Below, piece by piece: positions 26,119-36,374 of a stretch of DNA of 64,000 nt (its first letter is position 1; each line of letters begins with the position of its first letter). This DNA is from Neobacillus ginsengisoli (GTDB lineage Bacteria; Bacillota; Bacilli; Bacillales_B; DSM-18226): the NCBI RefSeq assembly GCF_030813055.1, contig NZ_JAUSTW010000001.1:558001-622000 (forward strand). Direction: 5' to 3'. The notes beneath the pieces were generated by a model. That model worked only from the letters and a program-made list of their open reading frames with translations, did not search any database and was not told the origin of the DNA. The translations under genes and the position numbers were made by a program.

Positions 26119-26702
26119 TCGTGTCGTTTTATCAATTTGCAAAGTCTGTTGTTTCCGGGATATTTAAACCTTTGTACAGGATTGAAGCTTTAGGATTAGA
26201 GAATTTTCCTAAGGAAGGAGGGGTGCTTCTTTGCGCTAATCATATCCATAATTTCGATCCCATCGTAGTAGGAATTATGGCCCCTAGACCTGTACATTAT
26301 ATGGCGAAGGAAGAACTTTTCTCTGTTCCCGTTTTAGGTAATATTGTTAGAAATTGCAATGCCTTCCCTGTAAAGAGGGGCATGAGTGATCGTGAGGCCT
26401 TGAGAAAAGGATTAAATGTATTAAAAGAAGGAAATGTGTTAGGGCTTTTTCCAGAGGGACACAGAAGTAAGACTGGAGAATTAGGGAAAGGGTTAGCGGG
26501 AGCCGGTTTTTTTGCATTACGATCAGATGCTTTGGTAGTACCTTGTGCTATTATCGGTCCATATAAAAGCTTAAAAAAATTAAAAGTAATCTATGGGAAG
26601 CCAATTCCGATGGAAGAGCTGAAACAAACAAAAGCCTCAGCTGAACATGTGACTGAATTAATTATGTCAGAAATTCATAAACTTATTAAAGAGCATCGAT
26701 AG
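26115..26702 (+). CDS. plsC: 1-acyl-sn-glycerol-3-phosphate acyltransferase (PlsC-like)
   Basis: 195 residues from GTG at 26115, overlapping cmk by four bases (GTGA); a GTG at 26121 is possible. The acyltransferase motifs are present: NHIHNFDP (H-x4-D), a [15 protein letters not shown] block, and FPEGHRS. It would add the second acyl chain to lysophosphatidate at the membrane. Placement between cmk and ypfD is common in bacilli other than B. subtilis. Confidence 0.9.
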   Translation: MIVSFYQFAKSVVSGIFKPLYRIEALGLENFPKEGGVLLCANHIHNFDPIVVGIMAPRPVHYMAKEELFSVPVLGNIVRNCNAFPVKRGMSDREALRKGLNVLKEGNVLGLFPEGHRSKTGELGKGLAGAGFFALRSDALVVPCAIIGPYKSLKKLKVIYGKPIPMEELKQTKASAEHVTELIMSEIHKLIKEHR

Positions 26703-26792
26703 GTTGTACTTGACAAAATAGCCTATTTATAAGAAGTTAATTAAAAGGAGTTTTTTTTGAATATTCTTTAGTTTTTTAAAGTTACGTTTTAT

Positions 26793-26835
26793 ATGCGGGG
26801 TATGCGCGGCATGCACCGCATCATATATTTTTTTT
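26793..26835 (+). promoter_or_regulatory. GC-rich hairpin and T-tract upstream of ypfD
   Basis: ATGCGG (26793-26798) pairs with CCGCAT (26816-26821) and, inside it, GTATGC with GCATGC around a three-base loop. Five bases later comes a nine-T tract. This resembles a weak terminator or attenuator in the leader; the gap between stem and T-tract makes simple termination doubtful. Confidence 0.5.
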
Positions 26836-26865
26836 TAGTAGTATATGGATTAAGGAGGAGTACAT

Positions 26866-28005
26866 ATGTCGGAAGATATGAATCAAGTAGAAGTAAGAAA
26901 TTTTGAAATCGGTGACAAAGTTATGGGACAAGTTACGAAGGTTGAAGAAAAACAGGTGCTTGTGAATATTCATGATAGCAAACTTGATGGGATTATACCA
27001 ATTAGTGAACTTTCCAGCCTCCATATTGAAAAAGCTTCAGACGTTGTTGCTGAAGGAGAGGAGCTGGAGCTTGAAATTTTAAAAGTGGAAGAAGATGCTT
27101 TAATTCTTTCAAAAAGGAAAGCAGATGCTGTAAAGGCGTGGGAAAATCTGGAAAAGCAATTCCAAAGCGGTGAAATTTTAGAAACAGAAGTTAAAGATGT
27201 TGTAAAAGGCGGACTTGTGGTCGACCTTGGTGTTCGCGGATTTGTTCCGGCTTCTTTAGTTGAAGCTCATTTTGTTGAGGATTTTTCCGAATACAAAGGA
27301 CGCACACTAACCTTTAAAATTGTGGAGCTTGATAAAGAGAAGAACCGCTTAATCCTTTCTCATCGTGCGGTTGTGGAAGCGGAAAAAGGAAAACAAAAAC
27401 AAAATATTCTTGATTCTTTACATGTCGGTCAGGTAATTGAAGGAAAAGTGCAAAGAATTACTGATTTTGGCGCTTTCGTTGACATTGGCGGCATTGACGG
27501 ACTTGTTCATATTTCCCAATTATCTTATGAACATGTAAATAAACCGACGGATGTAGTTCAGGAAGGACAAAAGGTCCAAGTGAAAATTTTAAATGTTGAC
27601 CGTGATAATGAACGGATATCTTTGTCAATCAAAGAAATGCTTCCAGGGCCTTGGTCGAATCTATCCGAAAAAGCACCTAAAGGAACAATTTTAAACGGAA
27701 CTGTGAGAAGATTGGTATCTTACGGTGCATTTGTTGAAGTTTTCCCAGGTGTTGAAGGATTAGTTCATATTTCTCAAATTGCTCATAAGCATATAGGAAC
27801 ACCGCATGAAGTTCTGAAAGAAGGACAAGAAGTAAAAGTGAAAGTTCTTGAAGCAAACGAGCATGATCAACGCCTATCTTTAAGTATTAAAGAACTTCTT
27901 GAAAAAGATGCTGAAGAAAACCTTGATTATGAGCTTCCGGAAGAATCAAAAGGCTTTCAGCTTGGTGAAGTAATTGGAGATAAATTAAAGAATCTAAGAA
28001 AATAA
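26866..28005 (+). CDS. ypfD: S1-domain RNA-binding protein YpfD (S1 homologue)
   Basis: 379 residues with four S1/OB repeats (roughly 16-84, 100-168, 187-256, 272-342), the last two ending in LSIKEMLPG and LSIKELLEK. In low-GC Gram-positives these four-domain proteins replace the six-domain ribosomal S1 and bind mRNA, though they are not essential in B. subtilis. AAGGAGGAGTACAT before the ATG is a strong initiation site. Confidence 0.92.
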   Translation: MSEDMNQVEVRNFEIGDKVMGQVTKVEEKQVLVNIHDSKLDGIIPISELSSLHIEKASDVVAEGEELELEILKVEEDALILSKRKADAVKAWENLEKQFQSGEILETEVKDVVKGGLVVDLGVRGFVPASLVEAHFVEDFSEYKGRTLTFKIVELDKEKNRLILSHRAVVEAEKGKQKQNILDSLHVGQVIEGKVQRITDFGAFVDIGGIDGLVHISQLSYEHVNKPTDVVQEGQKVQVKILNVDRDNERISLSIKEMLPGPWSNLSEKAPKGTILNGTVRRLVSYGAFVEVFPGVEGLVHISQIAHKHIGTPHEVLKEGQEVKVKVLEANEHDQRLSLSIKELLEKDAEENLDYELPEESKGFQLGEVIGDKLKNLRK

Positions 28006-28017
28006 TGGTGATTTTTA

Positions 28018-29076
28018 GTGTCTAGATCCGAACGAAAATGGGACCATATTCGCTTTGCATTAGAAAATGGGCAGGAAAGACGGTCAGCTTTAGATGATAT
28101 TCAATTTATTCACCAAAGCTTACCTAATCTCAATGTGTCCGATATTCGATTAGACCATTCAATAGGCGAACTTTCTTTAAGTTCGCCAATTTTTATCAAT
28201 GCGATGACCGGCGGCGGCGGCGAAAAAACCTTTCGAATAAACAAAGAGCTGGCAATCGTTGCAAGAAATACCGGCTTGGCGATGGCAGTCGGTTCCCAAA
28301 TGTCTGCTTTAAAAGAGAAAAATGAAAGATATACGTATGAGGTTGTTCGCAAAGAGAACCCAAATGGAGTACTGATTGCCAATTTAGGAAGTGAAGCCAC
28401 TCCGGATGATGCCAAAATGGCCATCCAAATGATTGAGGCTAACGCATTACAGATTCACTTAAATGTAATTCAAGAATTGACTATGCCGGAAGGTGACCGG
28501 GAATTTTCCGGTGCTTTACGGAGAATTGAATCCATTGTTCAAGCTGTGAATATTCCTGTTATTGTAAAAGAAGTTGGTTTTGGAATGTGCAAAGAAACAG
28601 TGGAATTGATTTCTTCAATCGGAGTTACTGCTGTCGATGTTGGCGGTTTTGGCGGTACAAATTTTGCTGAAATAGAAAATAAGCGCAGGGAGAAATCACT
28701 GTCGTTTTTTAATCAATGGGGTATTCCTTCCGCTATTTCCATAATTGAAGCAGCCTATGCCTCTAATCGGATAGCTGTAATTGGCTCGGGTGGATTCATT
28801 TCCGCTTTTGATATGGCAAAAGGATTGGCGTTAGGTGCAGATGCCATTGGCGTTGCGGGCTATTTTCTTCGTATACTTATTGAGTTTGGAGTCGAAGCAT
28901 TACAAGCGGAAATTAATACGGTTCATAAGGAATTATCTGTGATTATGACAGCTTTAGGGGCTAGAACCATTTCTGATTTAAAAAGGGCACCCGTAATAAT
29001 CTCCGGAGCCACCCACCATTGGCTGGACCAACGGGGAATAAATACTAAAAGCTATAGTCAGCGTACCATAAAGTAA
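28018..29076 (+). CDS. fni: Type 2 isopentenyl-diphosphate delta-isomerase
   Basis: 352 residues from GTG, with GGTGAT nearby. The FMN-dependent fold is indicated by [28 protein letters not shown] and [10 protein letters not shown]. It interconverts IPP and DMAPP, feeding the heptaprenyl diphosphate synthase encoded at 37.5-40.1 kb. It follows ypfD by 12 bases, as in B. subtilis, and ends at a strong terminator. Confidence 0.95.
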   Translation: MSRSERKWDHIRFALENGQERRSALDDIQFIHQSLPNLNVSDIRLDHSIGELSLSSPIFINAMTGGGGEKTFRINKELAIVARNTGLAMAVGSQMSALKEKNERYTYEVVRKENPNGVLIANLGSEATPDDAKMAIQMIEANALQIHLNVIQELTMPEGDREFSGALRRIESIVQAVNIPVIVKEVGFGMCKETVELISSIGVTAVDVGGFGGTNFAEIENKRREKSLSFFNQWGIPSAISIIEAAYASNRIAVIGSGGFISAFDMAKGLALGADAIGVAGYFLRILIEFGVEALQAEINTVHKELSVIMTALGARTISDLKRAPVIISGATHHWLDQRGINTKSYSQRTIK

Positions 29077-29111
29077 AAGCTCTCGCAGTTATGAACTGCG
29101 AGAGCTTTTTT
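29075..29111. terminator. Strong bidirectional terminator between fni and ypzI
   Basis: A 16-bp perfect stem (29075-29090 with 29094-29109) around ATG, with A- and T-tracts on both sides, serves the convergent genes fni and ypzI. Confidence 0.92.
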
Positions 29112-29131
29112 CAATGTAAGTATCATGAATA

Positions 29132-29275
29132 TCAATCAGCCTTAGAATCGTTTAAAGATCTTGCTTCTTCAGGACTTTGGAGTTTTGTTGCTCCGGGGTA
29201 ATGTAAAGCCTGATCCCGATCGGACTCAACCCTTCTACTCGCCTTTAACTTTTTTTCTTGACGGTCCTTTCCCAT
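29132..29275 (-). CDS. ypzI: YpzI-family small protein
   Basis: 47 residues, very hydrophilic: begins MGKDRQEKKLK, contains RVESDRDQALHYPGATKL and ends SLNDSKAD. GAGGAGGTG lies five bases before the ATG at 29275, so translation is well supported. The HYPGATKL segment identifies the YpzI family of small Bacillus proteins; I know of no function. Convergent with fni and sharing its terminator. Short length makes it easy to miss. Confidence 0.8.
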   Translation of the reverse strand: MGKDRQEKKLKASRRVESDRDQALHYPGATKLQSPEEARSLNDSKAD

Positions 29276-29381
29276 TTAAACACCTCCTCTCTATAAGATG
29301 ATTCACTGGGTAAAGATTATACAGAGAAGTATGAAAGTACATAAAGAATACCAATAATAGGGATAATAGGAGGTGGATAGT

Positions 29382-29990
29382 ATGGAAGGTGCGATGTTTT
29401 ATTGGATCAGTTGGGCGTTTTGGGTTTATTTGACCTTTATATTAAATAAGCAAAACCCATATCGGTTGAAGCTAGCTGCTGCTGTTTTAATTGTCATTAT
29501 TCTTTCGAATGTCCATTTTATGGCAGGCGGCTTTGATGTTTTTGCAAGCGGATTATTCTTGTTATTATTTTCCTATCTCATCATAGGCAGGGAAAAACGT
29601 AGAGCAATAATTTATTTTTTTATTTGTTCTTTTATTGTAACAATTGGATATGTAGCCTTCCATTTGTTTGAAATTTTTGACCCCGTCTGGATTATTTTTA
29701 AAAAAGAATGGATGATGGGGATTTGCTTTGGATATTTATCGATTCTTTTGCAAAAAACATTAAAAGGAAGATTGTTAATTATTGTGAGTGGTACCATGCA
29801 GGGCGAAATCTTATATGCTTATATTTTAAGTAAGTATCATTTTCCCTATTCTATCGGGGATTTCGCTTATCTTGATGTTTGTTCGTTAATTACTGCTTTA
29901 ATTGTAGGGTGGAGCTGCCTTGAAAACGCGGGACATTTCTTCCAAACTCATTTTAGTTTTATTGAAAAAGGGAAGCAAAAATCTTCTTGA
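29382..29990 (+). CDS. yphA: YphA-like integral membrane protein
   Basis: 202 residues from the ATG at 29382, which has AGGAGGTG six bases upstream (a GTG at 29373 overlaps that site). About six hydrophobic segments and little else. Its position between fni and der and its length match YphA of B. subtilis, a membrane protein I recall being linked to the spore envelope. A terminator-like hairpin follows at 30056. Confidence 0.75.
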   Translation: MEGAMFYWISWAFWVYLTFILNKQNPYRLKLAAAVLIVIILSNVHFMAGGFDVFASGLFLLLFSYLIIGREKRRAIIYFFICSFIVTIGYVAFHLFEIFDPVWIIFKKEWMMGICFGYLSILLQKTLKGRLLIIVSGTMQGEILYAYILSKYHFPYSIGDFAYLDVCSLITALIVGWSCLENAGHFFQTHFSFIEKGKQKSS

Positions 29991-30055
29991 GTTTCCAATA
30001 TTGGCAAGGTTACCATTGCAGTGGAGGATTAATATTTGTTACACTAGTATAGTTA

Positions 30056-30085
30056 GACCCTTCTCAAGAGATAGAAGGGTTCTTT
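30056..30085 (+). terminator. Probable terminator after yphA
   Basis: ACCCTTCT (30057-30064) pairs with AGAAGGGT (30073-30080); the following TCTTTAT is a weak T-tract. Confidence 0.6.
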
Positions 30086-30188
30086 ATCATTGGCATTTTT
30101 CATTTGATTTTTATAACTGAGTTTTGCTATAAGGATAAAAGATAACAAGAAGATTGTTCAATATATGAAAGAAAGGATGGCGATTATA

Positions 30189-31499
30189 TTGGTAAAACCC
30201 GTTATTGCCATTGTAGGACGGCCCAATGTCGGAAAGTCGACTATTTTTAATAGGATTGTCGGCGAAAGAATTTCCATCGTTGAGGATATTCCCGGAGTAA
30301 CACGTGATCGCATTTATAGTTCGGGAGAATGGTTAACACATGATTTTAATGTTATCGATACAGGTGGTATTGATATCGGAGATGAGCCCTTTTTAGAGCA
30401 AATTCGTCAGCAGGCGGAAGTAGCAATTGATGAAGCAGATGTCATTATTTTTTTGACAAACGGTAGAGAAGGGGTAACTGCCGCGGATGAAGAAGTGGCA
30501 AAAATTTTGTATAAATCCAAAAAACCAATCGTTTTGGGTGTAAATAAAATCGATAATCCCGAGATGCGAGAACAAATTTATGATTTTTACTCCCTGGGAT
30601 TTGGTGAGCCCATCCCTGTGTCAGGTTCACATGGACTCGGTCTGGGAGATTTATTAGACGAAGCAGCAAAGTATTTTCCGAAAAATAAGCAGCAGGATTA
30701 CGAGGAAGATGTGATTAAGTTCTCCTTGATTGGTCGACCGAATGTTGGCAAATCCTCGTTAGTGAATGCTATCCTGGGCGAAGACCGAGTTATTGTCAGT
30801 AATATAGCCGGGACAACCCGTGATGCTGTGGATTCCCCTTATACGTATAACGGCCAGAAATATGTCATCATTGATACAGCTGGAATGAGGAAAAAGGGAA
30901 AAGTGTATGAAAGTACAGAAAAATATAGTGTGCTTCGAGCATTAAGGGCAATAGAACGTTCTGATGTCGTTCTTGTAGTAATAAATGCAGAAGAAGGAAT
31001 TATCGAACAGGACAAGAAAATTGCCGGGTATGCCCATGAAGCTGGAAGGGCAGTTGTTATTGTTGTAAATAAGTGGGATGCGATCGAAAAAGATGAAAAG
31101 ACAATGAATGAACTGGAACAAAAGATTAGAGAACATTTCTTATTTCTTAGTTATGCACCGATTGTATTTTTATCAGCAAAAACTAAGAAACGCATCCACA
31201 CCCTTTTACCAATGATAAATGTAGCAAGTGAAAATCATGCAATGCGTGTAGAAACAAGTGTTTTAAATGATATAATAATGGATGCGGTAGCAATGAATCC
31301 GACACCGACGGACAAAGGAAGACGCTTAAAAATTTATTATGCAACCCAAGTTGCTATCAAACCACCGACTTTTGTTGTTTTTGTAAATGAACCGGAATTA
31401 CTGCATTTCTCATATGAGCGCTTCTTAGAGAATCGGATTAGAGACTCTTTTGGGTTTGAGGGCACACCGATCAAAATATTCGCTAGAGAAAGAAAATAA
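30189..31499 (+). CDS. der: Ribosome-assembly GTPase Der (EngA)
   Basis: 436 residues from the TTG at 30189 ([12 protein letters not shown]), matching the length and N-terminus of B. subtilis Der; the ATG at 30165 would add eight unconserved residues. Two tandem GTPase domains, each with its P-loop (GRPNVGKST and GRPNVGKSS), DTGG or DTAG switch and NK-D motif, then a C-terminal KH-like domain. Essential for 50S subunit maturation. Followed 18 bases later by gpsA, as in B. subtilis. Confidence 0.95.
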   Translation: MVKPVIAIVGRPNVGKSTIFNRIVGERISIVEDIPGVTRDRIYSSGEWLTHDFNVIDTGGIDIGDEPFLEQIRQQAEVAIDEADVIIFLTNGREGVTAADEEVAKILYKSKKPIVLGVNKIDNPEMREQIYDFYSLGFGEPIPVSGSHGLGLGDLLDEAAKYFPKNKQQDYEEDVIKFSLIGRPNVGKSSLVNAILGEDRVIVSNIAGTTRDAVDSPYTYNGQKYVIIDTAGMRKKGKVYESTEKYSVLRALRAIERSDVVLVVINAEEGIIEQDKKIAGYAHEAGRAVVIVVNKWDAIEKDEKTMNELEQKIREHFLFLSYAPIVFLSAKTKKRIHTLLPMINVASENHAMRVETSVLNDIIMDAVAMNPTPTDKGRRLKIYYATQVAIKPPTFVVFVNEPELLHFSYERFLENRIRDSFGFEGTPIKIFARERK

Positions 31500-31517
31500 G
31501 TAAGGTGGTAATGAGTA

Positions 31518-32573
31518 ATGCAACTACAGAAAGAAACGATAGCCGTTTTAGGTGCAGGGAGCTGGGGAACAGCTCTAGCGCTTGTTTTGGCCGACAATAG
31601 TCATGAGGTCCGCCTATGGAGCCATAATGAAGAACAGGTAAAAGAAATTAATCAATATCATACAAATAAAAAATATTTGCCTGAAATTGTTTTACCTGAA
31701 TTAATTGTTGGGTACGCTTCGTTAAGCGATACACTAACCGGAATAAAAACGGTCATTTTGGCAGTTCCAACGAAGGCCATACGTGAAGTACTGGGGAAAA
31801 TCCGCGCTATTCAAAAATCGCCGTTTACAATCGCACATGTTAGTAAAGGGATTGAACCGGATACTTTGTTGCGGATTACAGAAATGATAAAGGAAGAACT
31901 CCCGGAACAGCTTTTAGAAAGTGTTGTTGTTCTGTCCGGACCAAGCCATGCGGAGGAAGTAAGCTTGCGGCAGCCAACCACTGTAACTGTTTCTTCAGAA
32001 AACATGTCAGCTGCCAGTAAAGTCCAGGATTTATTCATCAATCAAAATTTCCGTGTCTATACGAACCCTGATGTTATTGGAGTAGAAATTGGCGGAGCAT
32101 TAAAAAATATTATTGCCCTTGCAGCAGGAATTACAAATGGACTAGGGTATGGTGATAATGCCAAAGCCGCATTAATGACAAGGGGTTTAGCGGAAATTTC
32201 CCGTTTAGGAACGAAAATGGGAGCTAACCCTTTAACTTTTTCGGGTTTAACGGGAATTGGTGATCTTATCGTAACTTGTACAAGCGTTCATTCCAGGAAC
32301 TGGAGAGCCGGGAATCTTCTTGGTAAAGGGAAAACACTTGAGGAAGTTTTAGAGAATATGGGAATGGTAGTGGAAGGTGTTCGAACCACGAAAGCTGCAT
32401 ATCAGCTTGCTAAAAAGTATGATGTCAAAATGCCAATCACCTCTGAACTTTATGATGTTTTATTTAATGGGAAGAGTGCAAAAGATGCTGTTGATGTTTT
32501 AATGGCACGCGGAAAGACGGATGAAATGGAAGATTTAACCAATATTTTAGATGAAAGAAATGTAGAAGCTTAA
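31518..32573 (+). CDS. gpsA: Glycerol-3-phosphate dehydrogenase [NAD(P)+]
   Basis: 351 residues. NAD-binding GAGSWGTAL near residue 12 and the catalytic region [14 protein letters not shown] with its Lys are conserved. It reduces dihydroxyacetone phosphate to sn-glycerol 3-phosphate for phospholipid and teichoic acid synthesis. AAGGTGG lies nine bases upstream. It is the last gene before a terminator at 32697. Confidence 0.95.
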   Translation: MQLQKETIAVLGAGSWGTALALVLADNSHEVRLWSHNEEQVKEINQYHTNKKYLPEIVLPELIVGYASLSDTLTGIKTVILAVPTKAIREVLGKIRAIQKSPFTIAHVSKGIEPDTLLRITEMIKEELPEQLLESVVVLSGPSHAEEVSLRQPTTVTVSSENMSAASKVQDLFINQNFRVYTNPDVIGVEIGGALKNIIALAAGITNGLGYGDNAKAALMTRGLAEISRLGTKMGANPLTFSGLTGIGDLIVTCTSVHSRNWRAGNLLGKGKTLEEVLENMGMVVEGVRTTKAAYQLAKKYDVKMPITSELYDVLFNGKSAKDAVDVLMARGKTDEMEDLTNILDERNVEA

Positions 32574-32696
32574 AAATGTGCTTTTTTAACGAAAAAATAG
32601 GCGTTCGATGATACGCTTTCCCGCCGGTTTGCATACAATGCAACGAAGCATGTTGGTAGTATGAAGCTGGAGAATGGGTTGTTTAGTCTCAATCGG

Positions 32697-32736
32697 CTGA
32701 AGTAAAGAAATCGCCCCTCTTTACTTCAGTCTTTTT
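32697..32736 (+). terminator. Intrinsic terminator downstream of gpsA
   Basis: CTGAAGTAAAG and CTTTACTTCAG form a perfect 11-bp stem with an 11-base loop, followed by TCTTTTT. Confidence 0.85.
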
Positions 32737-32795
32737 GTATGTAATTTTTTTGCACTATGATATAATTACTTTCGGTAAAAAAGGAGGAATTATGT

Positions 32796-32981
32796 TTGTC
32801 ACCAGCTATGCTAAAGATGTGGATATCAATTGCCGGAATGGGCATGATGTTTCTTGCAATTTTAACAATTTATTTTAGCCGTTTTAAAATGAATGGCATT
32901 CTCAAAGTTATAACTGCCATAATTGCCTATTTATTTATGATCATTTCCGGAATAACTTTATTTATTGTTCTATTTACTTAA
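32796..32981 (+). CDS. yphE: DUF2768-family small membrane protein (YphE-like)
   Basis: 61 residues starting at TTG, with AGGAGG eight bases before it. Two transmembrane segments and almost no loops. Position between gpsA and yphF matches YphE. Upstream, TGATATAAT is an extended -10 element. Function unknown; its neighbours spoIVA and yphF suggest a sporulation-linked region, but that is only context. Confidence 0.75.
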   Translation: MSPAMLKMWISIAGMGMMFLAILTIYFSRFKMNGILKVITAIIAYLFMIISGITLFIVLFT

Positions 32982-33015
32982 ATATTTGCAAATACATAAA
33001 ATTAAAGGTGATTAT

Positions 33016-33732
33016 ATGAAGTGGAAGATGCTCGGTTGTTTTCTTGTTCTAACAGCTATTCTGTTATCGGGTTGCATGTATCCGAATGAAGAATTAGCAA
33101 AGAATCAAATACCTTATAAAGACCAAATCCAGTCAGTTCAAGCAGCGGTGGATTCCTTTAAGAAAGACAATGGTGGAATTCTGCCAATTAAGACAAAAGA
33201 AGCTGATACACCAATTTACCAAAAATATCCGATTGATTTTAAAAAAATTACTCCCAAGTACCTCGCTGAACCACCTGGAAATGCATTTGAAAATGGGGGG
33301 ACTTTTCAATATGTTCTTGTCGATGTTGAATCCAACCCAACAGTTAAACTTTTTGATTTAACGATTGCTGACACCATTCGGGATATTAATTTAAGAATAA
33401 AAACGAAAGGGTATCCTCCGTATAAAAAGGAAATCGCTGATAATGTTTATACCCTAGATTATAAACAATTAGGTTATACACAGCCGCCTTATGCCGTTAG
33501 TCCATATACAAATCAAAATCTGCCTTTTGTAATTACCGGCAGCGCAGTGGTATATGTGGATTACCGCTCTGATTTATATCAGTCATTAAAGAAGTCAAAT
33601 ATTCAAGTGAAACCTGGAGAGGATATTCGTTCTATTCTAGTGAATGATTCTATGTTTGTTCCTGCGTATTCCTTACCTTACACTATTGATCCAAAAACAA
33701 AAGAGCCTGTTTTTTTAGAAAAAAAACAATAA
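33016..33732 (+). CDS. yphF: YphF-like lipoprotein
   Basis: 238 residues from the ATG at 33016, with AAAGGTG upstream; the longer open frame from 32965 overlaps yphE. Signal peptide with lipobox LLSGC, so a membrane-anchored lipoprotein. The mature part is Pro/Tyr/Lys-rich without a catalytic motif that I recognise. Position directly before spoIVA matches yphF. Function unknown. Confidence 0.78.
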   Translation: MKWKMLGCFLVLTAILLSGCMYPNEELAKNQIPYKDQIQSVQAAVDSFKKDNGGILPIKTKEADTPIYQKYPIDFKKITPKYLAEPPGNAFENGGTFQYVLVDVESNPTVKLFDLTIADTIRDINLRIKTKGYPPYKKEIADNVYTLDYKQLGYTQPPYAVSPYTNQNLPFVITGSAVVYVDYRSDLYQSLKKSNIQVKPGEDIRSILVNDSMFVPAYSLPYTIDPKTKEPVFLEKKQ

Positions 33733-33760
33733 GCTTATAAGATAGATATTGTTTTGTTCT

Positions 33761-33804
33761 AACCCTTTTCCTGCGAAATATAAATGTAGGAGAAGGGTTT
33801 TTTT
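33761..33804 (+). terminator. Intrinsic terminator after yphF
   Basis: AACCCTTTTCCTGC pairs with GTAGGAGAAGGGTT (one G-T, one T-G) around an 11-base loop, followed by TTTTT. Confidence 0.85.
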
Positions 33805-33976
33805 GGCTTATAGGCAGGTAGCAACTATCCCTATAAGAACAACTAAGGATTTTTTCATCTCCGTCTGTTCCTTAACAGAAACCCTCATACGATCAAAATG
33901 TACAGACACGATAGATACTAGCATATTCAGTGAATTTTTAATAAGGGGGTAAAAAATTTAAAAAAAGTGTCATAAC

Positions 33977-34005
33977 AATATAGGACAACGTCATAAACAT
34001 ATACT
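33977..34005 (+). promoter_or_regulatory. Possible SigE promoter of spoIVA
   Basis: CATATACT at 33998-34005 resembles the SigE -10 element, with AATATA at 33977-33982 as a -35, 15 bases apart. spoIVA is known to be SigE-controlled; the exact site is a guess. Confidence 0.4.
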
Positions 34006-34067
34006 GTCCAAAAATACCTGGCTGGATGTTATTATCCCACTTTACTCAATGATCGGGAGGGGATCAC

Positions 34068-35546
34068 TTGGAAAAGGTTGATATTTTTAAAGATATTGCC
34101 GAAAGAACTGGCGGTGATATTTATTTAGGAGTAGTAGGAGCAGTGAGAACTGGTAAATCAACTTTTATTAAAAAATTTATGGAGCTTGTTGTATTACCCA
34201 ATATAAACAATGAGGCAGAAAGAAGCCGTGCTCAGGATGAGCTGCCTCAAAGTGCGGCAGGAAAAACGATTATGACAACTGAACCAAAATTTGTTCCCAA
34301 CCAGGCTGCAACCGTCCATGTCGATGATGGTCTAAATGTGAATATTCGATTAGTCGATTGTGTAGGATACACAGTCCCCGGAGCGAAAGGCTATGAGGAC
34401 GAAAATGGACCTAGAATGATTAACACTCCATGGTATGAGGAGCCGATTCCATTTCATGAAGCTGCCGAAATTGGAACACGAAAGGTTATTCAAGAGCATT
34501 CCACAATCGGTGTTGTCGTTACCACAGATGGTACAATTGGTGAAATTCCAAGAAGCAACTATATTGAGGCTGAAGAAAGAGTGATAGATGAGCTGAAAGA
34601 GGTTGGTAAACCATTCATAATGGTTGTTAACAGTGCCCAGCCTTATCATCCAAGCACGGAAACACTTCGGTCCAGCTTAGCAGAAAAATATGACATCCCG
34701 GTCATCGCCATGAGTGTAGAAAGCATGAGGGATAGCGATGTTCTTAATGTCCTCCGTGAGGCACTTTATGAATTTCCTGTTCTTGAAGTCAATGTCAATC
34801 TCCCTAGCTGGGTAATGGTGTTAAGAGAAAATCATTGGCTTCGCGAAAGCTATCAAGAAGCTGTTAAAGATACAGTTAAAGATATCAAGAGATTACGAGA
34901 TGTTGACAGAGTAGTTCAACAATTTAGCGATTTTGAATTCATTGAACGAGCCGGTTTAGCTGGGATTGAAATGGGGCAGGGTGTAGCTGAAATTGATTTA
35001 TTTGCTCCTGATGAATTATATGATGATATTTTAAAAGAAATTGTGGGTGTGGAAATCAGGGGGAAAGACCATCTCCTTGAGCTAATGCAGGATTTTGCCC
35101 ATGCAAAAGCAGAGTATGACCATATTTCAGACGCTTTAAAAATGGTTAAACAAACCGGTTACGGTATAGCTTCCCCTTCACTCGCAGATATGAGTCTTGA
35201 AGAACCTGAAATTATCCGTCAGGGCGCTCGATTTGGTGTTAGATTAAGAGCTGTTGCACCATCGATTCATATGATTAAGGTTGATGTCGAATCCGAATTT
35301 GCACCAATTATCGGAACCGAAAAACAAAGCGAAGAGCTTGTCCGCTACTTAATGCAGGACTTCGAAGATGATCCGCTATCGATATGGAATTCTGATATAT
35401 TCGGACGGTCTTTAAGTTCCATTGTTCGTGAAGGGATTCAAGCTAAGCTTTCCTTAATGCCGGAGAATGCCAGATATAAATTAAAAGAAACACTAGAGAG
35501 AATCATAAACGAAGGATCCGGCGGCTTAATTGCCATAATCCTTTAA
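34068..35546 (+). CDS. spoIVA: Stage IV sporulation protein A, coat-anchoring ATPase
   Basis: 492 residues, same length as in B. subtilis, starting at TTG with GGGAGGGG five bases upstream. Walker A GAVRTGKST at 24-32; the whole chain is highly conserved up to the C-terminal GSGGLIAIIL, which anchors to the spore surface with SpoVM. SpoIVA polymerises with ATP hydrolysis to form the basement layer of the coat around the forespore. Its presence establishes a spore former. Followed by a terminator. Confidence 0.97.
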   Translation: MEKVDIFKDIAERTGGDIYLGVVGAVRTGKSTFIKKFMELVVLPNINNEAERSRAQDELPQSAAGKTIMTTEPKFVPNQAATVHVDDGLNVNIRLVDCVGYTVPGAKGYEDENGPRMINTPWYEEPIPFHEAAEIGTRKVIQEHSTIGVVVTTDGTIGEIPRSNYIEAEERVIDELKEVGKPFIMVVNSAQPYHPSTETLRSSLAEKYDIPVIAMSVESMRDSDVLNVLREALYEFPVLEVNVNLPSWVMVLRENHWLRESYQEAVKDTVKDIKRLRDVDRVVQQFSDFEFIERAGLAGIEMGQGVAEIDLFAPDELYDDILKEIVGVEIRGKDHLLELMQDFAHAKAEYDHISDALKMVKQTGYGIASPSLADMSLEEPEIIRQGARFGVRLRAVAPSIHMIKVDVESEFAPIIGTEKQSEELVRYLMQDFEDDPLSIWNSDIFGRSLSSIVREGIQAKLSLMPENARYKLKETLERIINEGSGGLIAIIL

Positions 35547-35551
35547 AGTGT

Positions 35552-35578
35552 AAAGGCTCCCTTAAGGAGTCTTTTTTT
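35552..35578 (+). terminator. Intrinsic terminator after spoIVA
   Basis: AAGGCTCC pairs with GGAGTCTT (one G-T) around CTTAA, followed by a T-run. Confidence 0.82.
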
Positions 35579-35668
35579 GTTTTGTGATAAATTTCTACGA
35601 AAACGGGAAGAAAATAATAGAATTTTGTCGAATGAAAGAAAAGATTCCCATTATTTCATGAAATATTC

Positions 35669-35697
35669 TTGATAAGCTGATATGATTATGATAATCT
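35669..35697 (+). promoter_or_regulatory. SigA-type promoter upstream of hbs
   Basis: TTGATA (35669-35674) and TAATCT (35692-35697) are spaced by 17 bases. It would give a leader of over 200 bases before hbs. A second -35-like TTGACG at 35823 lacks a good -10. The leader (35700-35916) also contains short inverted repeats such as AAAACC with GGGTTTT. Confidence 0.5.
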
Positions 35698-35916
35698 TTT
35701 AACAGAATTACGTTATCGTGCTTAAAACCTTTATATTATAGGGTTTTCACAAAAAAATAGATTGATGTCCCTTAAGGTATCAATTAAGGTTGATTTGGGA
35801 AAAAAACCAATAAAACCGCACTTTGACGTATAGAAATTAGAAAAATTGTTTAGAAATGTAGATAAGTATTCTTATTTACGAATCTTGTGATTTTTTTTTG
35901 GGAGGAGGTGAATAGC

Positions 35917-36189
35917 ATGAACAAGACAGAACTTATTAATGCAGTAGCTGAAGCTAGCGAGCTTTCAAAAAAGGACGCTACAAAAGCGGTTGATGCTGTT
36001 TTTGATGCGATTTTAGATGCTTTAAAAAATGGTGATAAAGTTCAATTAATCGGTTTTGGAAACTTTGAAGTACGCGAACGTGCAGCCCGTAAAGGCCGCA
36101 ACCCTCAAACAGGTGAGGAAATCGAAATCGGTGCAAGCAAGGTTCCTGCTTTCAAACCGGGTAAAGCGCTTAAAGACGCAGTAAAATAA
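35917..36189 (+). CDS. hbs: DNA-binding protein HU
   Basis: 90 residues from the ATG at 35917, immediately after a GGAGGAGGTGAATAGC initiation region. [33 protein letters not shown] and [13 protein letters not shown] are classic HU. The homodimer compacts and bends DNA nonspecifically and is abundant. Located between spoIVA and folE as in B. subtilis. Long leader and strong terminator indicate a separately expressed unit. Confidence 0.97.
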   Translation: MNKTELINAVAEASELSKKDATKAVDAVFDAILDALKNGDKVQLIGFGNFEVRERAARKGRNPQTGEEIEIGASKVPAFKPGKALKDAVK

Positions 36190-36225
36190 TTACATAAATT
36201 TATTGCTTTAAGCGGACGCTTAGGC

Positions 36226-36256
36226 AAAAGGCCATGGAAAAAACCATGGCCTTTTT
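36226..36256 (+). terminator. Intrinsic terminator after hbs
   Basis: AAAAGGCCATGG and CCATGGCCTTTT form a perfect 12-bp stem around six A, then T. Confidence 0.93.
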
Positions 36257-36374
36257 CTATTTTTTAAGATGAAGTAAATTGCAATCAAATACTCGATGTA
36301 CCAACCCTAATTCAGATTTCTGGACACTATTTCCCATTTGGTATTTGATTTTTGCTTGTTACGAAATGGTTGTG

